NCBI RefSeq assembly: GCF_003023845.1
Contig: NZ_PYFT01000001.1
Coordinates: forward strand, 1,364,001 to 1,428,000
Reading direction: 5' to 3'
DNA length: 64,000 nucleotides
Source: Adhaeribacter arboris
Lineage (GTDB): Bacteria > Bacteroidota > Bacteroidia > Cytophagales > Hymenobacteraceae
In this document: one piece after another, positions 8,605 to 16,515 of the stretch
Numbering within the stretch: the first letter of the stretch is position 1
Layout: each line of letters opens with the position of its first letter
Position numbers and translations under genes: made by a program
The notes under the pieces: generated by a model
The model's database searches: none
What the model was told of the DNA's origin: nothing
Seen by the model: only the letters and a program-made list of their open reading frames with translations

Positions 8605-10284
8605 ATGAAGGCTTTAAATAACCCAGGTTACTTGTTACAGCTGCTTTCTAATTTTTGGGGGAAAGTAGGCTTAAGTAGCCTTTATTTACTTTTTTTTAGC
8701 CCTAGCAGCATGGGTTACGCGCAAAACCTGCTGCCCGAAACCTCCCCGAAATACGTGGTAACGCGCCAGGTATTCGACCGCTTAACTTACGTTTTTGCGA
8801 ACAGCCGGCCGCAACCGCAACTGGAAATCAGAGCGAGTAAATCCAACCTGCCAAAAATTATTGCGCAATATCAACCGGGCAATCGCCCGGTTATTCAGTT
8901 AAGCGAAGAACTGTATGATTTATGCCGCGGCTTGGGTAAAGATTCGCTTCATGCCTTGGCCGTATTGCTCAGCCATGAATTGGCGCATCATTACGAAAAA
9001 CACGATTGGTATTACACTTTCGGCATTGGTAAAGCTAGCCCGTCAACTTCTAAGAAGGATATTGAACGATTTGAATCGGAGGCAGATTTTTACGGCTGTT
9101 TCTACGGCGAACTGGCCGGATTTTCTACCGGACGGGTATTTCCGCAGATTATAGATGTATTGTACCAGCGCTTTCGTTTAGCCGATCAGTTGCAAGGTTA
9201 TCCCAGCAAGGAAGAACGAAAAGCGATTTACCGGAAAAAGCAAACGGAGGCCGGCCAAATGGTAGCCATTTTTAAAGCCGGTCAATTTATGTATTTGCTG
9301 CAGGAGTTTGACTACGCGGCTACCTGTTTTGATTACTTACTTAACCGCTTTCCCAGCCGGGAAATATTAAATAATCTTGCCGCCGCAAAGCTGCAGCAAG
9401 CTTTGGTATTGTACCAAGCCACGGAGCCACCCGGATTTACCTACCCCGTAGAATTAGATGCCCGCAGCCGATTAACGGCCCTTCATCGGGCAGCCCCCGA
9501 TCCGTTTAAAGCCAAACAATTAGGACGATTATTAAATGAAGCCCGGCGCTACTCCGAAAAATCGCGGGAGATTGATCCGGGTTATTTGCCGGCTTACATT
9601 AATTTAGCTTGTATTTATTCGCTTCAGGGAAACCAGGCAGCCGCTATTGGGGTAATTAATGAGCTAGAACCCGCCAAACTAACGGGAAATGCCTATACTA
9701 TCCGGGCGATTGCGTATTACCAAGACAAACAACCCGATAAAGCCCGGCAGGATTTTGAGTTGGCCCGGCAAAAGCAAGCGTACATGGCTTTATACAATTT
9801 AAATTTATATACGAAGCTGCAGGAACCGTTAAGGGCCAATTTAGCGGAATGGATCCGGAATTGGTTTGACCAGGAAGAATCTGCTCCGCTCCCAAACAAA
9901 AATAAAGCTGGTAAAGCTGAGCAAATTAACGGCGAAATAGCCAGTGTTGCTTTACCAAATCCTACTGCAACGCTAAAAATAAGCGAAAAACCGTATTTAC
10001 TCTTACAATGGAAAACAGAACACGACAAGTTATTCTTGGGGGTACAAACTTCTGACTGCCGGTATTTAGTCCGGTACACGCCAAAAAATTACGCTGGAAA
10101 AACGAATAAGGGCATTCGATCCGGCAGCGCTGCTGCCGCATTAATGCAGCAATACGGACCGCCCACCTATACTTACCCGGCCACTTTAGGCGAATATTGG
10201 CTATACCAAAACCAGAAATTGGGTTTTGAATTAGGGCCGAATAAACAAGTAGTAAACTGGTTCATTTACGCCAAATCCATGTAG
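8605..10284 (+). CDS. Secreted M48-like zinc peptidase with TPR region
   Basis: This 559-residue protein has an N-terminal hydrophobic segment at 21-39 ending GYAQ, a likely signal peptide. Residues 124-128 read HELAH, and ESEADFYG at 157-164 supplies the third zinc ligand (Glu157) and Asp161, the HExxH plus ExxxD pattern of M48-type gluzincins. TPR-like helices cover about 215-410. The C-terminal 100 residues form a separate domain that I do not recognise. Export and the TPR region recall BepA-like periplasmic quality-control peptidases, but the C-terminal domain is different. It is transcribed away from the TPR-CHAT gene. Confidence 0.75.
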   Translation: MKALNNPGYLLQLLSNFWGKVGLSSLYLLFFSPSSMGYAQNLLPETSPKYVVTRQVFDRLTYVFANSRPQPQLEIRASKSNLPKIIAQYQPGNRPVIQLSEELYDLCRGLGKDSLHALAVLLSHELAHHYEKHDWYYTFGIGKASPSTSKKDIERFESEADFYGCFYGELAGFSTGRVFPQIIDVLYQRFRLADQLQGYPSKEERKAIYRKKQTEAGQMVAIFKAGQFMYLLQEFDYAATCFDYLLNRFPSREILNNLAAAKLQQALVLYQATEPPGFTYPVELDARSRLTALHRAAPDPFKAKQLGRLLNEARRYSEKSREIDPGYLPAYINLACIYSLQGNQAAAIGVINELEPAKLTGNAYTIRAIAYYQDKQPDKARQDFELARQKQAYMALYNLNLYTKLQEPLRANLAEWIRNWFDQEESAPLPNKNKAGKAEQINGEIASVALPNPTATLKISEKPYLLLQWKTEHDKLFLGVQTSDCRYLVRYTPKNYAGKTNKGIRSGSAAAALMQQYGPPTYTYPATLGEYWLYQNQKLGFELGPNKQVVNWFIYAKSM

Positions 10285-10456
10285 TAGCTGTTCTTTTACT
10301 TTTCAAATAAAAAAAGATGGGTAATCAGGTAATTTTATAAAGTTTCATAATGTAAGTAAACGAAAATTTCAAATACAGATTAAATTAAAAAGATATTCTT
10401 TCCAGACTTAAAAGGATATCTGATTGTCGGCACAACTAACCTTAAAAAATTAAAGT

Positions 10457-10650
10457 AGGCGGAAACGGTAAGAAAATAATGTAAAACAGAGAATACTATA
10501 ACCTTTCTTTACTACCAAACCCACCGGCCAAGGCACTGGCTTAGGCTTGTCGTTGAGCTACGATATTATTACCAAAGGAAATGGCGAGAATTAAAGGTGG
10601 AAACGAGAGATGGAGAATATTCCGAATTTACAATTTTTGTTACCATTGTA
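10457..10650 (+). pseudogene. Decayed 3' end of a histidine kinase gene
   Basis: The frame from about 10502 reads [20 protein letters not shown] and DIITKG, the F- and G2-box region of a HATPase domain, and nearly matches the kinases at 16516-23562. A frameshift at 10589-10592 is needed to continue into the usual end ([16 protein letters not shown]). Weaker similarity with a stop codon extends back to about 10460. No N-terminal kinase sequence is present. It is a non-functional remnant on the same strand as the downstream kinase array. Confidence 0.85.
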
Positions 10651-10716
10651 AGTTCCTACTTAAAGTTTATAAACAACTATAGGTTACTCCTTTTATTTTC
10701 CTCTTACAACAACTTA

Positions 10717-12228
10717 CTACGCCTCAAACGTATTTTCATTTATTCCCAGCTTGTTTTTCGAGTGAAGTTCCACCGGAAATCCCCATAAATACCGAATATG
10801 TTCCAGGGTTTCCTGGGTGCTTTCAATATCGAGTTTGCGGTCTTTTTGAATTGTATGGGTCAGGTATAATTTACTGGTTTGATGCTGATCTACTTTGGTA
10901 ACCTGGATGTTCGGAACATAGGAAGAACGGTCGTATTGGTTACTCAGTTGTTCCCGGATTTTTTTGTAGCCCCGCTCGTTGTGGATTGCTCCTATCTCGT
11001 ATTCATTCTCCTGTTCATTATCCACGATGGTAAATAGTTTCATATTCCGGATAACTTTAGGAGACAGGTATTGTAAAATAAAACTGTCGTCCCGGAAATT
11101 TTCCATTACATAATGCACCTGCTCCAGCCAATCTTTGCCAATCAGATCCGGAAACCATTGTTTATCTTCTTTGGTGGGGCTTAGACAAATCCGCTTAATA
11201 TCCATAAAAATGTTAAAACCTAGGGTGTACGGGTTCAGGCCGGAATAATATTTACTGTTGTATTCCGGTTGGTATAAAACACCGCTGTGGCTTTTTAAAA
11301 ATTCCAGCATAAAGCCATCGTTTACGTATCCTTCCTCAAAAAGCTTATTGATAATGTGGTAATGGGTAAAAGTGGCAAAACCCTCGTTCATTACTTTGGT
11401 GGCTCCCTGGGGGTAAAAATATTGGGCTACTTTTCTCCCTATCCGGATAATTTCTCTTTTCCAGGCGGGCAAAGCGGGCGCAAACTTTTCAATGAAATAC
11501 AGAATATTTTCTTCCGGCTCTTTCGGAAACTTTTGGTCCTCTCCGGAAGTTGCCTCCGGTAATTTTAGACCCGTAGGCAGGGTTTTCCAGAGTTCGTTAA
11601 AGTTTTCTCTTTTTATGGCTATCAGTTTTTTCAGCCTTTCGTTTTCTTCTACCGACGATAACCGGAAGGGCTTTTTGTAATTGTCTACTCCCTGGTTCAT
11701 CAGGGCATGGCAGGCATCCAAAACATTTTCTACTTCTTCTTCGCCGAATTCTTCTTCGCATTTTAAAATAAAATCCCGGGCAAAAACCATATAATCCACG
11801 ATGGTACCCGCCGAAGTCCATTCCCGGAATAAATAGTTATTCCGGAAAAACGCATTGTGGCCCTGGCAGGCATGGGCAATCACCAGCAGCATCATACAAG
11901 TGGAGTTGTTCTCCATATTATAACTGATGCAGGGGTTGGAATTGATCACCATTTCATAGGAAAGCCCCATGCGGCCCTTGGTATAATTATTTTGATTCAG
12001 AACGAAATCTTTGCCGAATTTCCAGTGCGGGTAAGAGGTGGGTAAACCGGTTAAGGCATACGCATCCAGCATTTGCTCCGAGGTTACAATCTCAATTTGG
12101 TTCGGATACGTTTTTAGTTTCAGGTACTCCTTCCCTATCCTACTGGTAATTTCATCTGCCGCTTCCAGGGTGGCGTAATCCCAGTTAGGATTACAGAACA
12201 TCGCCCGGTATTTTTCTTTATCCATCAT
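10717..12228 (-). CDS. spoVR: SpoVR family protein
   Basis: This 503-residue protein matches the SpoVR/YcgB family in length (about 510 in E. coli) and in motifs such as the N-terminal FCNPNWDYATLE, the LPTSYPHWKFGKDF segment and the AHACQGHNAFFRNNY stretch with conserved His residues. The molecular function of the family is unknown; it is named for a spore cortex defect in Bacillus, and in Gram-negatives it is linked to the PrkA-YeaH stress system. It is the last gene of a three-gene operon, 20 bases after the DUF444 gene. It ends just past the kinase remnant that lies on the opposite strand. Confidence 0.92.
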   Translation of the reverse strand: MMDKEKYRAMFCNPNWDYATLEAADEITSRIGKEYLKLKTYPNQIEIVTSEQMLDAYALTGLPTSYPHWKFGKDFVLNQNNYTKGRMGLSYEMVINSNPCISYNMENNSTCMMLLVIAHACQGHNAFFRNNYLFREWTSAGTIVDYMVFARDFILKCEEEFGEEEVENVLDACHALMNQGVDNYKKPFRLSSVEENERLKKLIAIKRENFNELWKTLPTGLKLPEATSGEDQKFPKEPEENILYFIEKFAPALPAWKREIIRIGRKVAQYFYPQGATKVMNEGFATFTHYHIINKLFEEGYVNDGFMLEFLKSHSGVLYQPEYNSKYYSGLNPYTLGFNIFMDIKRICLSPTKEDKQWFPDLIGKDWLEQVHYVMENFRDDSFILQYLSPKVIRNMKLFTIVDNEQENEYEIGAIHNERGYKKIREQLSNQYDRSSYVPNIQVTKVDQHQTSKLYLTHTIQKDRKLDIESTQETLEHIRYLWGFPVELHSKNKLGINENTFEA

Positions 12229-12248
12229 TACTTAATTTTTACCCAACT

Positions 12249-13517
12249 CTAACCTGCTTTTACGCCGTTTCTTTTCCGGAAAAGCCCCTGAAATACCGGC
12301 CAAATGTCAAATACTTCGTTAATGTGTCTTATGGCAAAATTTTCATCGTTGCTGATCTGGTTGTAGGCTTGCCACAGATCGCTTTGTTTCGTTCTATTGT
12401 TTATTTCGATGTAGGCCATGTATTGAATAGCCGGTAAAATAGTTTCCTGCACCAGGTTTTTACACTCCATAGCGTCCTGCTTCGACCATACGTCCCCGTC
12501 CGATGCCTGGCAACAATACACGTTCCAGCTTTCATCGTACCTTGTGCGAATAATCTGGTGCATTAATTTTAGGGAAGGAGCTACAACCGTTCCCCCGCTT
12601 TCTCGGGAGTTGAAAAACTCCTCTTCGTTTACCTCTTTGGCTTCGGTATGGTGGCGGATAAATACTAGCTCTACGTTTTTATACAGCCTAGTAAGAAAGA
12701 TATATAAGAGCGTGAAGAATCTTTTAGAAATGTCTTTTTCGTGAAAGCCCATGGAACCCGAAACATCCATGATACAAAACATAACCGCCGAAGTAACCGG
12801 AATCACTACTCGTTCGAAATTATTAAACTTCATGTCAATATCTTCGAAAAAAGGAACAGTGGTAGCCTGACGTTTTACTTTCTCTATTTCTTCTTTTAAA
12901 GCAGCTATCTCATTGGGATGGGTACTGTTAGCTAATTGCTCCTCCAGGTTCTTTAGTTTTTTATCTAAAAAGCCTTTTAAAGCCAATCGCCGGCCAAGCG
13001 ATTGCTGAAAAGTACTTTTTATGTTTAAACGGGAAGGGACACTATCGCGGGTATAACCCGCTCGTTTCATTTCAAAGGTTTCGGTGCTCGCCATTAATTT
13101 CTTTACCAGGTTGGGGAGCGCCAGGTCATCAAAAAAATATTTCAAAAATTCTTCCCGCGATAAAACCACGGTAAACTCATCTTCCGTTACTTCCGGATTG
13201 TTGGACCCTTTTTGCCTACCCATACCGCCCTCGCCCTCCTTGGGTTTAGGTATCCGGTCGCCTTCGTTAAACCGGTCGTTGCCTGGCCTTACGATTTGCT
13301 TTTTGCCGGTTTTGGGATCATGTTGAAAGCTGGGCTCATCCAAACCACGCACGGGTACCTTCACATTGCCCCCCGTATGGCTGTCTTTGATGCTTTCCTG
13401 GCTAATTATATCCGGAATAGCCTTTCTGATCTGGCCTTCCACCCTTTTCAGGAATTTCTGCCGGTTACCCGTAGACTTTCCCTTATCGTTTTTTCTTCTA
13501 TCAATTATATGGCTCAT
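12249..13517 (-). CDS. yeaH: DUF444 (YeaH/YhbH) family protein
   Basis: The start is placed at the ATG at 13517 (MSHIIDRRKNDKGKS), which is how YeaH/YhbH proteins begin; the open frame extends 41 codons further upstream but that part is low-complexity intergenic repeat. The protein has 422 residues. A von Willebrand A-like MIDAS motif DVSGS lies at 251-255, and the basic and Gly-rich N-terminus is typical. The family works together with the PrkA kinase in nutrient-stress responses of enterobacteria, by an unknown mechanism. It lies between prkA and spoVR in one operon. Confidence 0.9.
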   Translation of the reverse strand: MSHIIDRRKNDKGKSTGNRQKFLKRVEGQIRKAIPDIISQESIKDSHTGGNVKVPVRGLDEPSFQHDPKTGKKQIVRPGNDRFNEGDRIPKPKEGEGGMGRQKGSNNPEVTEDEFTVVLSREEFLKYFFDDLALPNLVKKLMASTETFEMKRAGYTRDSVPSRLNIKSTFQQSLGRRLALKGFLDKKLKNLEEQLANSTHPNEIAALKEEIEKVKRQATTVPFFEDIDMKFNNFERVVIPVTSAVMFCIMDVSGSMGFHEKDISKRFFTLLYIFLTRLYKNVELVFIRHHTEAKEVNEEEFFNSRESGGTVVAPSLKLMHQIIRTRYDESWNVYCCQASDGDVWSKQDAMECKNLVQETILPAIQYMAYIEINNRTKQSDLWQAYNQISNDENFAIRHINEVFDIWPVFQGLFRKRNGVKAG

Positions 13518-13668
13518 GGATGATTTTGAATTTCTGAATGAGTGAATTTTAAATGAGTAAATGGATGAATTTCTTTTAATACACTTTACTCGCAGCAAGT
13601 TCACCTTACCACAAATTGAGTTGATGACCCATTCAGTCATTCAAAATTCATTCATTCACTCATTAAAC
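13518..13668. repeat. Low-complexity inverted repeat inside the prkA operon
   Basis: The 151-base gap between prkA and yeaH is filled by imperfect TGAATGAGTGAAT-like words near 13524-13570 and their complements at 13631-13665. The exact shared core is AATGAGTGAAT (13537-13547) against ATTCACTCATT (13654-13664). The transcript could fold into a long imperfect stem between the two genes. Confidence 0.6.
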
Positions 13669-15597
13669 CTACGCTAGCGTTTTTCTTACCCGCATAAACC
13701 AATCTACCAGTATCCGGATTTGTTTGTCGGTGTAGCCGCGCTCCTTCATTCTTCTGGTAAAATCTTTATGCTTCTTCTCATCTTCTTCGTTGGTTTTAAC
13801 CGTAAAAGAAACCACCGGTAACAAGTCTTCGGTATTGGTGAAGATTCTTTTCTCAATTACGTTTTTAATTTTTTCGTAAGAATCCCACCGTGGGCTTTTA
13901 CCACCATTATTGGCCCTGTAACGCAAGAAGAAATTCGTTACTTCAGCCCGGAAATCTTTTGGGTTGGCAATACCCGCTGGTTTTTCTATTTTCTCCAGTT
14001 CATCATTCAGAATTTTCCGGTCGAGCATCTCCCCGGAGTCCGGATCCCGGTAATCGTTATTCTGCATCCAGTGATCGGCATAGATAACATACTTCTCAAA
14101 GATGTTCTGACCGTAGGAACTATACGATTCGATGTAGGCTTTTTGAATTTCGTCGGAGATAAATTCGGCGTACTTGCTGGCCAGTAACGATTTTATCAGG
14201 TGCAAATACTTGGATTCGGTTTCGGGTGGCAGCATCATTTTAATTACTTCCTGCTCCAGCACATAAAGTAAATGCACCGGGTTGGCCGCAATTTCTTCAC
14301 TATCAAAGTTGAATACCTTCGATAATATTTTAAAGGCAAACCGGGTGGAAATACCTTGCATTCCTTCATTTATCCCGGCATCGTCGCGGTATTCTTGTAT
14401 CGACTTGGCGTTCGGGTCGGTTTCCCGTAAGGTTTCCCCGTTATACACCCGCATTTTAGAGTAGATAGAAGAATTTTCCGGTTCTTTCAGCCGCGACAGC
14501 ACCGAAAATTCAGCCAATAATTCAATAGTTTTAGGGGCACAAGGCGCATTCCGGAGGGAGCTTTCCCGGATAAGTTTCTCATAAATCTTGATTTCCTCGC
14601 TCACGCGCAAACAATAAGGTACCTGTACTTTATAAATTCTGTCCAGGAAGGCCTCGTTCTTTTTGTCGTTCAGGAATTTGGCCCATTCCGACTCGTTGGA
14701 GTGCGCCAGAATAATGCCGTCGAAAGGAATAGCCCCGATTGGTTCCGTGCCTTTGTAGTTTTTCTCCTGGGTAGCCGTTAACAAAGGGTTAAGCACTTTT
14801 ATCGGCGCTTTAAACATCTCCACAAATTCCAGTAATCCCTGGTTAGCCAAACAGAGGCCACCCGTGTAGGAATAAGCATCCGGATCACTTTGCTGGTAAT
14901 CCGCCAGTTTCCGAATATCTACTTTACCAACCAGCGTGGAGATATCCTGGTTATTTTCATCACCGGGCTCGGTTTTAGAGATCGCAATTTGATCCTGAAT
15001 GGAAGGATACAATCTAATTACTTTAAACCGGTTTATATCCCCGTCAAACTCCCGCAGCCTTTTAGAAGCCCAGGGGCTCATGCAACTGGGAATATAACGC
15101 GCCGGAATACGATATTCTTCTTCCAGTTCCGCGGTATAATCGGCAAACAAACCCAGCGGACTCTCAAATACCGGGCTTATTTGGTCACCCGCTTTCAGCG
15201 CGTAAATGGGAAACTGCTGCATTAAATGCTTCAGCTTTTCGGCTAAAGAACTTTTACCCCCGCCAACCGGGCCCATCAGGTACAAGATTTGTTTTTTTTC
15301 TTCCAACCCTTGGGCCGAGTGCCGGAAGTACGCAACAATTTGCTCAATGGTACTCTCCATACCATAAAAGTCTTTAAAGGCGGGATAAATTTTAATTTTT
15401 TTGTTAGAGAATATTCGGCTCAGCACCGGGTCCTGGCGGGTATCCAAAATTTCCGGTTCGCCGATGGCATCCAAGATTCTTTCTGCTGGTTTGGCATAAG
15501 CTTTCGGGTCCTTCTTACACTCCTCTAAATAGGCCGCAACTGTCATTTCATTCATTGAGGCACTGTAATTAGTCTTAATTTTTTCTAAAATGTTCAT
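13669..15597 (-). CDS. prkA: PrkA family serine protein kinase (AAA+ plus kinase)
   Basis: The start is set at the ATG at 15597 (MNILEKIKTNY), matching the beginning of E. coli YeaG; four extra codons upstream are possible. The 642-residue length agrees with the family (about 640). The Walker A GPVGGGKSS is at 109-117, followed by the usual AAA+ region and a C-terminal PrkA kinase domain. YeaG/PrkA is a stress-linked Ser/Thr kinase that has also been described as an ATP-dependent protease in Bacillus. It is first in the prkA-yeaH-spoVR operon. This operon sits between two remnants of kinase gene 3' ends. Confidence 0.93.
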   Translation of the reverse strand: MNILEKIKTNYSASMNEMTVAAYLEECKKDPKAYAKPAERILDAIGEPEILDTRQDPVLSRIFSNKKIKIYPAFKDFYGMESTIEQIVAYFRHSAQGLEEKKQILYLMGPVGGGKSSLAEKLKHLMQQFPIYALKAGDQISPVFESPLGLFADYTAELEEEYRIPARYIPSCMSPWASKRLREFDGDINRFKVIRLYPSIQDQIAISKTEPGDENNQDISTLVGKVDIRKLADYQQSDPDAYSYTGGLCLANQGLLEFVEMFKAPIKVLNPLLTATQEKNYKGTEPIGAIPFDGIILAHSNESEWAKFLNDKKNEAFLDRIYKVQVPYCLRVSEEIKIYEKLIRESSLRNAPCAPKTIELLAEFSVLSRLKEPENSSIYSKMRVYNGETLRETDPNAKSIQEYRDDAGINEGMQGISTRFAFKILSKVFNFDSEEIAANPVHLLYVLEQEVIKMMLPPETESKYLHLIKSLLASKYAEFISDEIQKAYIESYSSYGQNIFEKYVIYADHWMQNNDYRDPDSGEMLDRKILNDELEKIEKPAGIANPKDFRAEVTNFFLRYRANNGGKSPRWDSYEKIKNVIEKRIFTNTEDLLPVVSFTVKTNEEDEKKHKDFTRRMKERGYTDKQIRILVDWFMRVRKTLA

Positions 15598-15861
15598 AAT
15601 GGTAATCATTAATTCAACTTATCAGAATTATTTTATACCCTAGACAAATTAACAGCTGATCAAATTATTATTTCGCAAGTGTCGCTTACGGCAACGCAAG
15701 TAGATAACCTGATTTTAGTTGTATTTAAAGGTTTCGGTATAAAATAACTGCCGTCATTTAATTTACTAAAAATATCTGTAATAGGTAATATGTTGATAGT
15801 TATATTTATAACGCTTTTAGTTTTGCATTTAACATATCATTCATAATTAAACTATCCGGCA

Positions 15862-16015
15862 TACCTCTTCCAGCCCTTCGGTACCACTAAACAATCCGGA
15901 CAAGGTACTGGTTTAAGTTTATCCTTCCATTATGCTAGTACCCTTAAAGGGCTGGAAAAGAAATAAAAGTAAAAATCGGGAAGGGGAATTCATCCAATGT
16001 ATTATTCTACTGTAA
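15862..16015 (+). pseudogene. Second decayed 3' end of a histidine kinase gene
   Basis: From about 15869 the frame reads LFQPFGTTKQSGQGTGLSLS, a damaged copy of the [20 protein letters not shown] box of the nearby kinases. A frameshift and stop near 15960 precede a continuation in another frame (EIKVKIGKGNSS) that matches the C-terminal end of the same domain. No upstream kinase sequence is present. Like the remnant at 10457, it keeps only the last 50 or so codons, on the + strand. Confidence 0.8.
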
Positions 16016-16515
16016 AAAGCAATAGCCAATACCTAATTTGCTTTCTAACAATAGTCTACTTACTTGATTTTACTACTTATTACCTGTATATTAACCTTAA
16101 ATTAATAGTATTTCAGAAACTTTACCTTATTATCCTATCTAATTTGGAGCTGGCGTTGATCCGCTCTTTCTTTTACCTGGTTGTGCCCATTTATTGCGTG
16201 AATAAGTACCCGGTCGATTAAAACCCGGCCATACTATTTAATTGATTAAGTGCCTTTTGTGTTTACCGCTCCGTAATAATTAGATTTTCGGATAATAGTT
16301 TCCCGCAAAATGTTAGAAGTAAAGTTTTCAAATTTTATTTCTAGACTTACTTAAGCCGGTTAAGCCGGAACTAATTCAGATTCAGGAGCAGCCTTGCCCT
16401 TTTATTTTTTACCAAAGGCCTTGTAGCGTACGGAGATCGGTAACCGAAGAGAATGAGTTGGCTGCGTGAGCCGTTCCGTTTACCAGAAACAAAAATTTAA
16501 AAGAACCATACTCGC
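16016..16515. other. Leader region of the kinase array
   Basis: About 500 bases with no recognisable gene. An open frame covers 15997-16221 but it starts inside the kinase remnant and codes for a low-complexity hydrophobic peptide, so it is not called. Promoters for the signalling array should lie here; none could be assigned with confidence. Confidence 0.4.

Noticed and set aside
13518-13640. Upstream extension of the DUF444 frame
   Set aside because: It is repeat sequence; family proteins start at MSHIIDRR.
15997-16221. 75-codon + strand frame after the kinase remnant
   Set aside because: Low-complexity hydrophobic text starting inside the remnant; no family resemblance.
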